The notes beneath the pieces are model-generated. The model searched no databases. It was not told where the DNA came from and worked only from the letters and a program-made list of their open reading frames with translations. 64,000 nt of DNA, from assembly GCA_036873135.1 (NCBI GenBank), contig JAPTYO010000010.1, forward strand, positions 16,180,772 to 16,244,771. Direction: 5' to 3'. Of this stretch, positions 1 through 12,289 are shown in pieces; the stretch's first letter is position 1; every line of letters begins with the position of its first letter. The position numbers were made by a program, and so were the translations under genes. Source of the stretch: Clarkia xantiana subsp. parviflora (Eukaryota > Streptophyta > Magnoliopsida > Myrtales > Onagraceae).

Positions 1-367
1 TCCACCTCCTCTACAATCAAGCTGAACGACCATATCACATGCCCTCTATAACTCGAACAATTCTGAGTATACCTACGTATATTACTTATTTATTATCTCA
101 ATTATGCCTAAGGTGAAAAGTTTTAATAGTTCAATTTGTATCAAGTGGTTATGCACACACCATTGATGAGTTTTGTTGCAAGCAATCAATATGGGACTGA
201 AAGCAATAACACCAACAGTTTCAGGTGAGCAGAACAAGAGGTTAAAAGACGAGCAGAGTTGAAAAATGAGAGCAACATCACATTATCTTGTAAAGATCAT
301 ACCTGATGTTCTTACTAACAAAAAATTATAACTGGAAGGGAAAAAGTCAAGGGAATAATTGCTGTAC

Positions 368-2890
368 CAATTACAAAGGTGAAGACGCCTTCCTCAAGGG
401 TCTTCTTGTATGCTTTCAACATGCTCGCTCTGTAAGCCTACACAGGACAAGTGAAATAAAAAAATAAAAGAATACTCGATGCTTACCAGAGTCACAGACT
501 CTGTTAACCAAAAGAAAATTGCAAGAGTTTGAATTCCATTTTGGAAATTAACAAGGAGTGTAAGCTATCTTCTGAAAGCAACAAAATGCGCACATGTTAT
601 GAATCAAAACTAACTCAGTAATGGAAGTATACATTTTGTTCATATTGAAAATCAATTTTGATAGGAAGATCGATGTATAATTTCATCATTGATAGAACCA
701 AAAATGCCTTCATTTACCTCCTCCATTTCAGGTTCATAACAATATTCCATCACTTTTTTCATGGTAGATCTCTTCCCTCTTACTCCTGACGAAGAATTTG
801 ATGCATCATACTGCTCAACCTGGATAAGTGTACTGATAAGAGACTAAAGTGATTAAGTAGCCAAATCATTATGCAAACCAACAACATACCTTTTCAACTT
901 CAGTCATGAAGTAATCATCCATCGAGTAAATGCGTGGTGCAGAACCACCATTTTCAACCTCAAGATCGCGCAACATTTTGGCCAGGTAGCTCTTTCCACT
1001 ACCTAATGCAAGATAAATAGATTTATTAAACCAATCTCTTTGCCCCGTTTAAGTTGATAGATCAAGAGAAAATTTATACACTTACATAAGTCTGCTGCCA
1101 GTTAATAATCTAACAAACAGATTCGGTAATAAGTATGATTAAAGTGATACTATATATTGCCTCAGCTCTCACTTCTGCATTTAGAAAGTCTAACTGATTC
1201 AACTTTCAGCTTCAAAACAGAGATTGGACCACAATCATCTCAAGTATACCTCTACTAAAACTACTGATATGCCCTGGCACTGTTTACCACTACCACTCAC
1301 AGGAATCAAGTGCTCTTCAAGATCAGAAACATCTTAAATGTATATTCACAAACAGCAAATTACTTCACTTTTAATTAAGTTACTCCAAATGCTTTTTGAG
1401 TAATCTCGACAAGCTCAGACTCCATTATTGCCCATGAGAGACTAACATCTGATTTTTCTAAACATGTTTATCTTTCAACCCAGCAATAGACCTACCGCCC
1501 CCGACTGTTTAGTCTAAATCATTTTTCTTTCAGAAAGATGCATACAACAGTCTAAAACTGTTAATACTGTTGAAACCTTTGTCCGATACTTAAGTGACAA
1601 GTACAAAGCTTGCCATATTTCACAATGCCAAAAAAGATACACCATAGCATTGAATGGTTTAATTTTTAACTGAAAAGAGTGTGAATCAGCTCATTGATTA
1701 ACTGAAAGCTATAAGCAGCATGGTTCCCAAATATAACCATAAGTGGCAGATACAGAAGTGTGGCTATTGATTAAATGACAACATATGGAGGAAACAAGTT
1801 ACCTGGAAGCCCTCTAAGGATTATCACAAAATGATCTGGACGGCGCGCTCGATGTGGCCTCTTAAATATATCAGAAGCATCGACAATTTTCCGTTCTTGA
1901 GGAGGTGGCTTCTGTGGTTGAAGAGACTGTTTGTTAACAACGTATTCCTTAAATGTGCAGAAGTAACAAATGATCAGGCCCAGTGTCAGATATAATTTTA
2001 TATACAAGTAAAATTAATAAAAAGTCACATGAGAAGAGAGGCATACATACCTCCGGACTGAAGTCATTAGGACCATGATGATGTTTATGAGGATTGGAAG
2101 GTGTTGAATGATTATGAGGAGCGTATGGATAGGGAGGAGGCATTCCTAGACCAACTGGAAACAAAGAATTAGGCATCCTAGGTTGTGTCCCTGACATCGG
2201 TGAGCGAACAGCATTGAATGCAGAAGGTTCACTTGGGTATAGTACGTAACCCCGTTGCTCATTTAAACTGGAATCAAACTTGTTCCTTGAGATACCACCA
2301 TTATAATGGGATTTCATTCCTGACCAGCTTATTTCATTCTTTGGAAACCCAGCATCTTTTGATGGCAATAGAACAGCAGGCGCATCAGCATTAAATCTAC
2401 CTATTTTGTGATTATACCCACCAGCTGCCACTAGGTTGCCATGATCCCGGATCAGCTTCAACCTCCGCTCATCTGCAGATGGAACCACGGCAGAGCTCTG
2501 ATAGTTCTCAGTAGAGCTCACGTCCCCAACTCTCATCCTCTTGAAGTTCCTCTCACCGTCACCTAAAAACCCATTGCTATCGCCTTGACCATTCGGCACG
2601 AGAGCATAATGACATTGAGGTGTCATCTGTCCATATGGATCGGCATCGGGCCTGTACAGATTTCTATAATCGTTCAACCCATCATTTGGGCCCCTCCACG
2701 AGGGGTGCGGAGGCATCACCGGCGGTACATGGTAAGGGTCGAATCCGGGTCTGTGGCGGACGGGCGACAAGGGAAATCGAGGGCTCGGGCTAAAAGAGTG
2801 AGGTGGCGGGGGACAGAACGGGAAGTGAGAGATCCCGCAGACTGGGCAGATGTTACCTTGCGTTGAGCTGGGACGCCATTGATGATCCAT
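368..2890 (-). CDS. YLPM1/ZAP-like P-loop nuclear protein, 3' end outside window
   Basis: Five coding exons can be read: 2890-2051, 1947-1803, 1002-890, 819-718 and 437-368. All junctions are GT-AG and in phase. Exon 1 (280 codons) is Pro/His/Gly-rich and disordered-looking, beginning MDHQWRPSS. Exon 2 ends in VIILRGLPG and exon 3 continues GSGKSYLAK, so an intron splits the Walker A motif. Next comes a stretch with YSMDDYFMTEVEK, then a segment ending in GVFTFVI. This is the layout of the YLP-motif/ZAP-type P-loop family (human YLPM1 and plant homologues), nuclear proteins with a kinase-like NTPase fold. The start ATG at 2890 is the first in frame. No further exon is recognisable in 1-367, so the rest lies beyond base 1. 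The family is well supported; the biochemical role in plants is not established here. Confidence 0.85.
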
Positions 2891-3386
2891 GGCGCAGAGT
2901 TCGAGAACTAGGGTTCCTTACAACGTCGCGTATTCAGTAAAGACCGGGCGGAAGGAGACGGAAGGGATTACATACAATCTCTATGAAGCTAAAATCACGG
3001 GAGCAGGTTGATTATGGAGCCGTCTAATCGAAGCAGAAATCCAAACGCAAAATTGAAGTAGAAAATAGAGATCTATGATGAAGCTGCTCAGAGTTGGAGG
3101 TCTGGGGAAAAGAGGGGAGACTCCGCTCCGGGAAGGGGAACAGAACAAGCCGGCGGGCGACTCGGCGGGAACAAAAGTCGGAATTCTAGTCAAAGTTGCC
3201 TTTTTCGGTTTTATCGGACAAATTTCGGCCAAAGAAAAAGTAAATGACAAATTACAAAGTTAACCTATATACGCTCAAAATCTGAGTCAATTCTTGTCTG
3301 AGCGTAGTGTTTTACACCTACTCGCTGTCTCCAATTTAATTTTAGATAAGTATAAAAAAATTTAACTACATCTATATTTACATTAT

Positions 3387-3474
3387 ATTATTAATAATAT
3401 TAATTTTCTTATAAGGTTCACAAAACAAAAATTATTAATAATATTAATTTTCTTATAAGGTTCACAAAACAAAA
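3387..3474. repeat. Tandem duplication, 2 x 44 bp
   Basis: A 44-bp AT-rich unit is repeated once, head to tail with no spacer. The first copy begins at 3387 and the second at 3431, and the identity runs about 5 bases into the flank. The copies look identical, which points to a recent slippage or template-switch event. Confidence 0.85.
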
Positions 3475-3480
3475 ATTATG

Positions 3481-3780
3481 GTGATCCAATTTTGATATTC
3501 AATATCTCAACTTACAAATGGTTTGATTTATACTTTTTTCTCTTAAAATAAAGAGAACAAAAACGTATTTTTAAACATCAAATAAGTCTAAATTATGAGC
3601 AACAAATCTAATACTTCAAAAATGTTACAAATAACTTGTTGCTTAAAATTTAAAAAAATTAAAAAAATCAATCAATCTAATAGTTGAAAGTTTAAAACAC
3701 CAAATATCAACATTTTAATTCTGAATCAATAATTAGCAATATCACATACATAGTTGGAACGGTTTTTAGGATCTTAACCC
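3481..3780. mobile_element. Decayed Mutator-type MITE fragment
   Basis: The right end reads CTTAACCC. The last 130 bases or so resemble the right arm of the intron element at 5358-5708, sharing blocks such as AATATCAACATTTTAA and CAATCTAATAGTT. No clear left terminal repeat or target duplication is visible, so this is a degenerate relative. Confidence 0.45.
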
Positions 3781-3880
3781 TAAAAAATGACACTATTGAG
3801 CTTAAATTGAAACAAAATGGTACATAGAAAACCAAAATCCGCCTTTCTAAACACCAAACCAACAGACAAAACAGCAGCAT

Positions 3881-5074
3881 TTAAAGAACCTCTGAAGGTT
3901 TCTCGGCCTGATAGTTTAGAGTTTCAATAATACTAGCAAGAGAGCTGCAGATTCTAGCCTCAGCAGCAAAAGAAGCCACCACTCTCTCTACACCCCTCAG
4001 CTCTTCATGAAACTCCTGATGCAAAACCAACGATGTGAAGTTCTCATCAACCACCAACCCGAACCACCCAATCACGTCGTCAAGTTTTGGAACCCAATCA
4101 CAAGCACCCAGCTTGAATAATGTACCCGCATTAGGACACGGAATCACCTGAGGAAACCTCTCGTACTTCCTGACCCACTTCCCCAAATAGCAGATCAACC
4201 TCATCAACTCTTCACCATTTAGTTTTCTTATCGCACAAGAAACCGTCGTTTCATCAATATTGGAGGATGCTAGCAGGTAATGCAAACAAAGCTCGGAATC
4301 AGAGAAACCGTCAATCGCTAGCATCAGCAAAACAGCAGCATCCTTTGCAGTCGCCGTTTTTTTGGGTTTGAGATTCTTGTCTCCTAATAGTTCGATCGAA
4401 AGTGCTCCTTGATTTTCCCATTCCTCCCGGATACTACTCATGGAATCATATGCGTCGTTTGGTGGACAAAGAAAGTACTTCAACACGCAACAGAGTTCTT
4501 CCAGCTTAAGATCCGGAGCGTGCTTGACACAGAGACATACCAAATCAGACCTTCTTTCTGCAATTAGATTCAGAACCAAGTTCGAATAAGCTGACCACGG
4601 AACAAAACCGTTGACAATAATGGATGACACCTCGTTCCACAGCTTAAAGGAAACACAAGCTTCCAAAACCAATCCTGTCAGCTCGTCACCCATAAAAGAC
4701 CCGACTTTCTCAATCAAAACCTGCCTGAACCTCGGATCATCTTGACTCACATCGATGTGGATATTTGCTCTGTCTTTGACTCGCTGCATATAGTCAACCC
4801 AAGTGGAAACAAGCTCCCCAGCTTTCAACTTTTTCTTACTTTTATTCAAATTTTTCTTCAGATGGTTATACAATGGAGCAGCCAATGCACTGATATCCAG
4901 ATCAGCTTCTGAGAGTTGCAAAACTGTAAGTGGCCTAACAAGAGCCGCAGGGTTTGGGACTTCTTCTTTGGGCTTCAGAACACTGTAATCTGGGTTCAAA
5001 GCAATTGGAACAGCTGAAGAACTTTCTAGCTCTTGATTAGGCACCGACTTGGATATAAGCTCGAGCAGAGTCAT
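3881..5074 (-). CDS. Conserved-looking 397-aa protein, function not recognised
   Basis: One uninterrupted frame of 397 codons runs from the ATG at 5074 to a stop at 3881. The protein begins MTLLELISKS. It looks largely alpha-helical, with a Lys-rich patch near residues 78-86 (NKSKKKLK) and many Leu/Cys-rich helices in the middle. I see no signal peptide, membrane segment or catalytic motif, and I cannot assign a family. The ATG is the first in frame and sits just downstream of a convincing 3' splice site at 5102, so the leader is probably spliced. Promoter motifs upstream (telo-box, site II) are typical of plant ribosome-biogenesis and translation genes, which hints at a nucleolar or growth-related role; that is inference from the promoter only. 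Length, even composition and lack of stops make a real gene likely. Confidence 0.75.
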   Translation of the reverse strand: MTLLELISKSVPNQELESSSAVPIALNPDYSVLKPKEEVPNPAALVRPLTVLQLSEADLDISALAAPLYNHLKKNLNKSKKKLKAGELVSTWVDYMQRVKDRANIHIDVSQDDPRFRQVLIEKVGSFMGDELTGLVLEACVSFKLWNEVSSIIVNGFVPWSAYSNLVLNLIAERRSDLVCLCVKHAPDLKLEELCCVLKYFLCPPNDAYDSMSSIREEWENQGALSIELLGDKNLKPKKTATAKDAAVLLMLAIDGFSDSELCLHYLLASSNIDETTVSCAIRKLNGEELMRLICYLGKWVRKYERFPQVIPCPNAGTLFKLGACDWVPKLDDVIGWFGLVVDENFTSLVLHQEFHEELRGVERVVASFAAEARICSSLASIIETLNYQAEKPSEVL

Positions 5075-5101
5075 GGCAAATCCTCACTCACAATGCAGAA
5101 C

Positions 5102-6034
5102 CTGTTCCAAAAGTGCAAGTTAGAATTCAGTGGACAGACAAAAAAATATGGCAACAACAAACAAATCAAATGTCACCAAGATACTTGAAAAATCACAAGT
5201 TAGCTACAGAGAATGAGTTTGAGCCTTATTATGTTCATAGAAAGAGTGTAAGTTTGAAATAATATTTTTATCAATACTTACGTACGTTTACCAAGGCGCA
5301 TTAGGCTTTGAAATATACGGATTCACTTTTAAATCACAGATTGTAGGGCAAAATTAAGGGTTAAGAACATAAAAACAGTATCAGCTATATGTCATGTTAG
5401 TCATTGTCCCATGTTTAAAATGTTAATATTCAGTGTAACAATCAGATTGGTTGATTTCCACTTTCTCCGACTGACTTTGACGTGATGTTTTAAGCAACGA
5501 AAACATGTTATTTTCCACTTTTCCGATGTATCAAATTTGGTGCTCATGGTTTTGGCTTATTTGATGCTTAAAAACATATTTTTGTTCTGTCAATTTAAGA
5601 GAAAAAGTTAAAATCAACCAATCTGATAGTTAGAACACCTAATATCAACATTTTAAATCGGAGAACGCGATTAGACTATAGTTAGGACTGCTTTTAGGTT
5701 CTTAACCACAAAATTAATCCCGGAGAAAACAAGATATAAACAAATTCAACAGAAATTCCCAAATTCGGAAACGGAATTAAGCAATAAATTACACATCAGC
5801 GACGCACTGAACCAGTGAAGGGCCCATTACATTGTAAAGAACCTAAACTATCAAGGCAGTAGAACTGCTACACTACAGAAAACATCAAAAGAACAAATAT
5901 CCTTAGCTAAGGCCAAGAAAAAAGAAGAATAAAAACTAGCTCATGAAATGGAAACTGGGTATCTCCATATCATATCATCTTCTAATTAGAAGCTATACAA
6001 CAGAACTAAACTGAGAGAAAAATCACGCACGTAC
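5102..6034 (-). other. Inferred 5'-leader intron of the 397-aa gene
   Basis: On the minus strand the donor reads CCAA|GTACGT at 6034 and the acceptor reads TTGGAACAG|GTT at 5102. The predicted 933-bp intron is AT-rich and contains the 351-bp Mutator-type element at 5358-5708. Splicing is predicted from sequence only. Confidence 0.6.
5358..5708. mobile_element. Mutator-type MITE with 9-bp target duplication
   Basis: A 351-bp element starts GGGTTAAGAAC and ends in the reverse complement (GTTCTTAACC with one mismatch). The arms pair over more than 100 bases. Both flanks carry the 9-mer CAAAATTAA (5349-5357 and 5709-5717), the target-site length of Mutator-like elements. It lies in the inferred leader intron of the 397-aa gene and has no coding capacity. 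The same 11-bp terminus ends the larger element at 39254-40101. Confidence 0.85.
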
Positions 6035-6153
6035 TTGGTAGAAGATTAATTAGCTCCGGGTGTATGGTGAAGAGTACAGAGACAGCACGATACGCCACCG
6101 ACAGAAGACAGGAAGCAGTAACAGAAACCGGAAGACAAGAGGAAGAGGAAGAA

Positions 6154-6322
6154 GGTTTAGGGTTTCTATTTGGCTGGATTGTGTTTTCAAATTTATTTTT
6201 AAATTATTTAAAACGTTGGGCCGGAGATCTCCTTTTTTGGCTGTGTTTCGGCCAGATTTCTATTTAAACTAAAGCCCAAAATGGTCACGTGTTTATTTAT
6301 TTATTTTTCCAAAGGTCACGTG
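6154..6322 (-). promoter_or_regulatory. Promoter/leader of the 397-aa gene with telo-box, site II and G-box motifs
   Basis: Read on the minus strand, there is a telo-box (AAACCCTAAACC, 6154-6165) in a CT-rich leader. Two site II elements lie upstream (TGGGCC family at 6217-6222 and 6273-6278), then two CACGTG G-boxes (6286-6291 and 6317-6322). Telo-box plus site II is the known signature of plant ribosomal-protein and ribosome-biogenesis promoters bound by TCP factors. The transcription start is not determined; it probably lies near 6150. Confidence 0.6.
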
Positions 6323-6466
6323 TTTAATAAAAGTTATTGTTGCACCAATATCTTCTTTTTACACTTTTGGTATGTGTGAAAATGTTTCTTTTCCTGCAAG
6401 GCAGACTAAATCACGCATTAAAAGGGCACTTCTTTTTAATGAGATTTGAATAATCTAATCTATTAG

Positions 6467-7340
6467 TAATAGCGGATCCAAGAAGTTCGTAATGGATTCG
6501 TTATGCAATTTTTTTTAAGAAAATTTTCGTAAAAAATACATGTTTTAAAACGATGATAACCGGTACTTTTTTCAATTATTTATCCAATTTATTGTTAAAT
6601 ACATTTCAAATGAATAATATTACTAAGTAGTTTTTAAATTATCACAACTTAGTCGTAATTGCTTATGCAAATGTTATCAATGAGTCAAATTGGGTTAGAA
6701 CCGGTGTTGGATCAGCTGAGCTGAGTCAGGAGTCAGGACCCTATTATAACACTTGTATACGTTATTATGCCTTTATTTTAATATTTAGAGAAGTATTTGG
6801 TTAATTTTAGAAGTTTAAAATGTATTTGACGTCAAATTTTGACGGATGATTGAAAGGAGTATTGATTACCATTGTTTTGAAACATGTTGTATATTTTGAA
6901 ACATATTGATACTAAAAACCATATTTTTCAAACATATTGTATGATATATTATTATACTTATTGGACCTCCTCATGGAGTACATTAGATTAGAATAACTAC
7001 AATTTATAATCTAGCAAATGAGAGATGAATAATAAAACTTATAGACATACTATTTAAGTCAAAATCCCCAAATTTAAATTTATTGAACATTTTTCCGAAT
7101 GGATTGAATGATAGTGTCACAAAATAATAACGAGGTCTTACAAAATAATAATGGAACTCTTAGTGTTTCACATAAAATAATAGGGTATTAGTGTCTCACA
7201 CAAAATAATGAGGATCTTACACCTTAATAATGAGGATCGATGGTATATTTTTATTAATAAATAAACTTAGGGTCTCACTAGAAATACTCGATAATGAGGT
7301 GACGTTCGTCACCGCATTTTAATGGCAAGATCCGCCACTG
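6467..7340. mobile_element. Old hAT-type non-autonomous element
   Basis: This is a diverged, inverted copy of the element at 58493-59465. Shared blocks run along most of the length, including the TGATAGTGTCACAAAATAAT region and the GAGGACTCC/CTCATGGAG-type segments. The right end reads ATCCGCCACTG, the complement of CAGTGGCGGAT; the left end is eroded (AATAGCGGAT). No target duplication survives, so it is older than the copy on the right side of the window. Confidence 0.7.
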
Positions 7341-10164
7341 ACTGGTGAAGTGATTGATTAAGTAGTGACGTATTGAACTACTACTTTACTAATGGATATT
7401 AGTAGGGAAGAAGCTAGAAATATTTTTTAGGGGTTACTTTTTTTTAAAATTGTTTTCTACATTTTCGAATCAGGACAAACCAATGCTTGTGAACATAAAA
7501 TAATTATATTAAAAAAAATCATTCATTCTAAGTAACATTTTTATCTTAACATCACTTGTAATTTTAAGGTAATATCCTAAATGAATATAAAAATACATAC
7601 TAACATAAAACCGTATTATTATAGTTAATGGTATATAATTGACATATTTTTTACCATATTTTTTTTATCAACTGCACCATATTTATAACTAGTAATATAT
7701 GATTAACATAAATTCCAATTTTCAAGAAAAGTAAAAAAAAAAAAAAAAAAGTAGTCTTAAGAACAAAGAAACTTAATTTTACTGCAAAAACAATAGCATA
7801 AACCAATATTTATCTTATTTTACTGCAAAAAAGGAAGACTTTCTTTTGAAAGAAAAAATATATAATCTTATTCTTATACTACTACTTTAGCTTTATGAAA
7901 AATTTCTTTTAACTTCAAATTGAACAAACTTAATATATTATTTAAATTGAGTGATGTATGAAGCAGTATCCCGCAGTTACCGTTGTTGTAGCTTTATATA
8001 TATACTAGCTATTAACCCCGCGCACCGCGCGGGTAAATAACATCAATAAATAAAAACAAATAAAGAAAACTAAACATTTTTGTAAAAATGTAAAATTTAT
8101 TCTTTATACATTATATGTCTATATATATATATTCACATAGTACACATTTCTATAAAACACTATATTCAATCAAATAATATTTTTCGTGCATTAAAATAAT
8201 ATTACTATATATACTTTCTTAATTAGAGATATGCATAAAATATATTTTTATACATAAATATATAATTGTATATATTCACGCCTTGTTTATACTAAATATA
8301 CTATAATTATACTATACCAATTTATTATGGAAATATTGTTTGAAGTAGTATTTTATACTTTAATCGCGAATCTCAATTATATAAAGGAATTGAAAAATCT
8401 TTGTGAATTATTATTAATTAATTTTTATAGATTATATATTGTAAAGTTTATCAAGTTACATTTTATGTTTTATAATGACTTTTTTGTTATTCTTAAAAAA
8501 AAAAAGGATAAACCTATTTTAAAAAATAGAAAATAAAATTTTAAGTAATTTTTAAACAAAATATTTTCTTTATAAATAAAATCCTAAATATTAAGTTTTT
8601 TCTTTTAAAAATTATAATTTTTCATTATATTTTTTCCATTAAATTATTCATAATATTTTTGTGTTTTTTTTATTAAATCGATGTTTTTTTTTTTTAAGAA
8701 ATAAAATAAGTAATGTAACTTAAGAATAAAGTTGAAATAATTATAATTTGTAATTTGTATAAAAAAAATACATGGTGGACGAATAAAACTTCACTTATAG
8801 AGAAATAGTAGGATTTTCGGAGAAAATCGTATGACTTATGATTTGAAGCCCGGTCTTAAGCCCAGTTCTGCGAATTGGATTTGTCTTGGATATTTTAGTG
8901 TGCTTCTAAGATAATAATGGTTCATCTTTAAACCTCATATTGTATAATGAATGTGTCATACATAAATAGTTACTTTTATGAGACTGTATAAATTAATAAT
9001 TACATACTCAAATTTTAAAAAAATTGTGGTAAATTACAATCTCAAACCAAGGGCCCGTTAGAATCCCTATATATATATATTTTTTTTTAAGACATCATTA
9101 CACTTAATTATTTTATTTGGCAAAATATTAGATGTATTACTTTCGCTAAATATTGTTATAAAGACAAAAATAGCTATTAAGAGAAACTCGTTTTTTTTGT
9201 AAATGTACATGATGGTATGATAGAATATGGAATATCACTTTAGAGCTATAATATTATAAACAAAAAAAAAATCAAAATTTATTGAATCATTTATGTTATT
9301 TTTATATTCATAAGAAATTGGGTTATATGGTTATTTTTCTATAAGAGAATCCAAAATATCAAATATAAAAAAAAATAAAAATTAATAGTTATTTTTAGCA
9401 TGATCTAATCTCACAAATATAGTTCTTAAGAGGTTTACATGGGAAGTTTCTCGCACCATCTTGTTATTCTCATTATCTGTTTGCAATGCATTGTTATCAC
9501 TCATCGCCCGCAACCTAAATTTGATTAAAAAAAAAAACGTGATAGATTATTTTTATAGATTTTATAGATTATAAATATAGATTGTAGATTGGTCGATCAC
9601 TGAGATGAAATAATGATGAACTCATATTTTAAAGTAGATAATGAATTTCGCCAAAACTTATTTTACCTCTTTACTACTCATGCTCCATTATATTCTCTTG
9701 TCAACAAAACAACAAACATATATAAAGTGGATGATGTGGCGGACGAAGCTCGCGAACGATCAACGAATATGAAAAGTGATGGTTAGTACGTAATCGATGA
9801 TGATGTGAGTTGACCGTGGGTAGCTTCTACCGTAGCTCGAGGAAGTCACATATCATTCTGAGTTAACTAATTATCCGCGGACACCAAGAAAAAAACATAT
9901 ATGAATGAATTATTATTATTATAGTTCAAAAATTAATATGTACTTTAAGACTCATATATAGCTAGTACGTATCCAGTACATCAGAAGCAAGTTCGAAATC
10001 ACTACTCTCAAGTGGGGTGCTGCCGTGATTGACTGAAATCGCATGTTGTTATGAACTTACAAAATAAAAGTTTCCCTTAAAATTCATGTAGCAAATATTA
10101 GGGGCCGACGACTTAGGAATCTATCATTACTTACGGTATATATATATAAATATATATAATATAT
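7341..10164. other. AT-rich spacer without recognisable genes
   Basis: Very AT-rich, with homopolymer runs and TA-dinucleotide tracts. The short frame at 8327-8536 has no domain or codon signature. I see no RNA gene. The only structured item is the GC-rich hairpin at 8017-8033. Confidence 0.6.
8017..8033. repeat. GC-rich hairpin, possible Helitron-type terminus
   Basis: A 7-bp perfect stem CCCGCGC/GCGCGGG with an ACC loop stands alone in AT-rich DNA, preceded by TACTAGCTATTAAC. Such CCCGCGC...GCGCGGG palindromes are common near ends of plant Helitrons and related repeats. No matching CTRR end was found, so the assignment is tentative. A looser relative sits near 13113-13141. Confidence 0.35.
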
Positions 10165-10366
10165 ATATATACCTAAACTGTGGCAAAACATAGAAGAGCA
10201 AAATGGTTACCCCGGAGAAGAGCAAAATGGTTGACTTTCAAAAGAGTTTGAATCTATATGGAGAATAAAATCGTATGAGTTTTTTTATATGATTAAACCC
10301 TAAAACAACTATTAATAATTAGGATCCTTTCGTCTTCTATGTTTTGCCACAGTTTAGGTATATATA
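10165..10366. mobile_element. Short MITE-like inverted-repeat element
   Basis: Inverted arms of about 32 bp (centre ACCTAAACTGTGGCAAAACA at 10171-10190, its complement at 10341-10360) enclose about 140 bp. The left part holds a short direct repeat, AGAAGAGCAAAATGGTT, present twice. Flanks are TA-rich, so a target duplication cannot be resolved. Confidence 0.65.
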
Positions 10367-11108
10367 AATATTAAAACCCTAATATATAATATCCTAATAT
10401 CGTGTCTATATAATATGTAAATTTTTTTTAATATACGATTATATTCTGTGAAATCTTCCTTAATTACATGTATATGTATCTATAACTTTGACCATTCATG
10501 CATGTTATATATATATATGGCTTGGTTATGGCAGCCTGCCATACACGTTTTTTTTTTTTTTTTTTTTTTTAAATTATACATATATAAAATTAATTGCATG
10601 TATAATTTATTATTATTATTTTCCATATATATACGGCTTACGTGGCGGTCTACGGTCTTCTGAAGCCAAACTGTATAGATAATGAATTTAAAAGAAAATT
10701 TTTAATTAATTTGTTTCTTTAAATTGCGTAGAGGACAAAATAAGAAATAAAAATATTTCTTAATTTTCAACCAATAAATATTTTATATATAAATTTAGAG
10801 AACCCCTATTAAATTCCGATTAAATTAGGAAACGGTGACTGCGTGGACTGTCCACGTGTCAATCAGAAGGCTTCCGATACCGAATTAATATAAGATAATA
10901 GATATATATAGTAAAAAGTGAGAAAATTGACTCAAGTTTCCTTACTAAAAGGTCTAAAGTCCAAACCATAGTAAATAAGACTTTTTGTGGCAATTTAACG
11001 ATCTTTTTTAGAAGTTCTACTTAAATTAATGATTTTTTTTTACAAATAAAGAAAAACAACACAAAGAGCAAAGATTAATCGACGCTCAGCATATCCTGAT
11101 TAACGGTA

Positions 11109-11599
11109 GTGGACATTCATCTTCTATTATATATCATCATATTATTGCTAATTTCAGAAGAAGTTGTTTTAGGGTTGGAAAACAAAAATTGCATGTTGAT
11201 CAATAAGCGGATGGTTTATTATGGCAACTTATACTATATCAAGTTTAATGTTGCGTATGAAGATGATATCATTAAATACAAAATTCATGGTTTCACGACA
11301 GTGACTATATTATGGAATCATTTGGGCGGAAGAACTTGGTCGTTCTTCCAGGCGACCCAATACCTAAGTTCTGGCATACCCAAATACACAAGCCTGCTTA
11401 TGTTGATACATTGAGCCGGTTGAAATCCCGAAACCTGCATGAGTTATTCAGGTTCTTTAGAGAGTGTTTACATGTAATAATTGATGATAACTCATCGCCA
11501 GATGGATGGAAGGTTCCGGGATATACAAATCATTTCTTTTATATGCTGATAAAGGAAAAGTGGAATTCATTCACCTCATATTCAAGTGGTGGGACTTGA
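11109..11599 (+). pseudogene. Unrecognised coding debris
   Basis: Two overlapping frames (11109-11414 and 11312-11599) have fairly protein-like composition for such AT-rich DNA, with segments such as LKSRNLHELFRFFRECLH and DGWKVPGYTN. The stretch is less AT-rich than its surroundings. I do not recognise a family. The frame change between them suggests a decayed gene or transposon ORF. It lies between two copies of a short direct repeat (10989-11038 and 12944-12990). Confidence 0.3.
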
Positions 11600-12151
11600 A
11601 CATGGATGCTTCAAATGAAGAAAATATTTGATATGACAAAAGAATGTGGAAAATGAGACGTCATTTGAGAAATAAGTGGAATGAGTTTATAAATCAGTTC
11701 ACATAATACGAAAGATGTTTGGTTAGAAAAAGGGGAGGGATACCTACTGACGCAATATGGCGTAGATGTATTTGTAGAGAGGAGTGTTTTTTTATTGTTT
11801 ATTGTATATGTCGAAAATTACTGTGGGAACTCTGTGCATGAATTTTTCAGAATTATAAGGAATTTCTTAACATATGCATGTGACAATCATACCAATGGTG
11901 AGTACCATTTTTTATTTTTATTTTAAATAAATAAATAAATTTAGGTTAATCAAATATAACCTGTCTTTCTCATGTAGGGTTACAAACATCCGGACGCGAT
12001 TATTGATGACATATTCCCGATTACTGACTTCCTCTAGAAAATACAATAATGGGCCGAACTTTTTTTTGTAAGCATTTTTATTTTTTGTTAATTATTAAGT
12101 TGAGAATAGTTAGTTGCTGGACACCTGATCAGTTGTATTTAGTTAACAGGG

Positions 12152-12289
12152 GGTCTTATCGATGCTCGAGGTGATGATGGAGTTTAGCAACTCTGGATCT
12201 CATCGAAACTACTTGAGGTGATAATGGGGTTTATCAACTCGGATCTTATCGAAGCTACTCGAGTTCATGATGGGTGTGGCAGCTCTGAC
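12152..12289. repeat. Degenerate minisatellite, about 3 x 46 bp
   Basis: Three diverged units each contain the pattern ATCTTATCGAAGCTACTCGAG, a GATGATGG-like block and a CAACTCTG-like end. Units start near 12152, 12197 and 12243. Confidence 0.65.

Larger units (their letters stand above)
2891..3880. other. Intergenic spacer between two minus-strand genes
   Basis: The part just after 2890 should hold the leader and promoter of the YLPM1-like gene. Open frames at 2981-3250 and 3075-3263 have no recognisable domain and are probably chance frames in leader DNA. The rest is AT-rich and contains the 44-bp duplication and a decayed transposon fragment listed separately. Confidence 0.6.

Noticed and set aside
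1..367. Next exon of the YLPM1-like gene
   Set aside because: No frame matches the conserved segment expected after FVI; probably intron, with the exon outside the window.
2585..2866. Plus-strand open frame of 93 codons
   Set aside because: It is antisense to exon 1 of the YLPM1-like gene and is Arg-rich only because that exon is Pro-rich.
6060..6272. Two overlapping plus-strand frames
   Set aside because: They overlap the telo-box leader and promoter of the minus-strand gene; low complexity (Glu/Arg/Thr repeats) and no domain.
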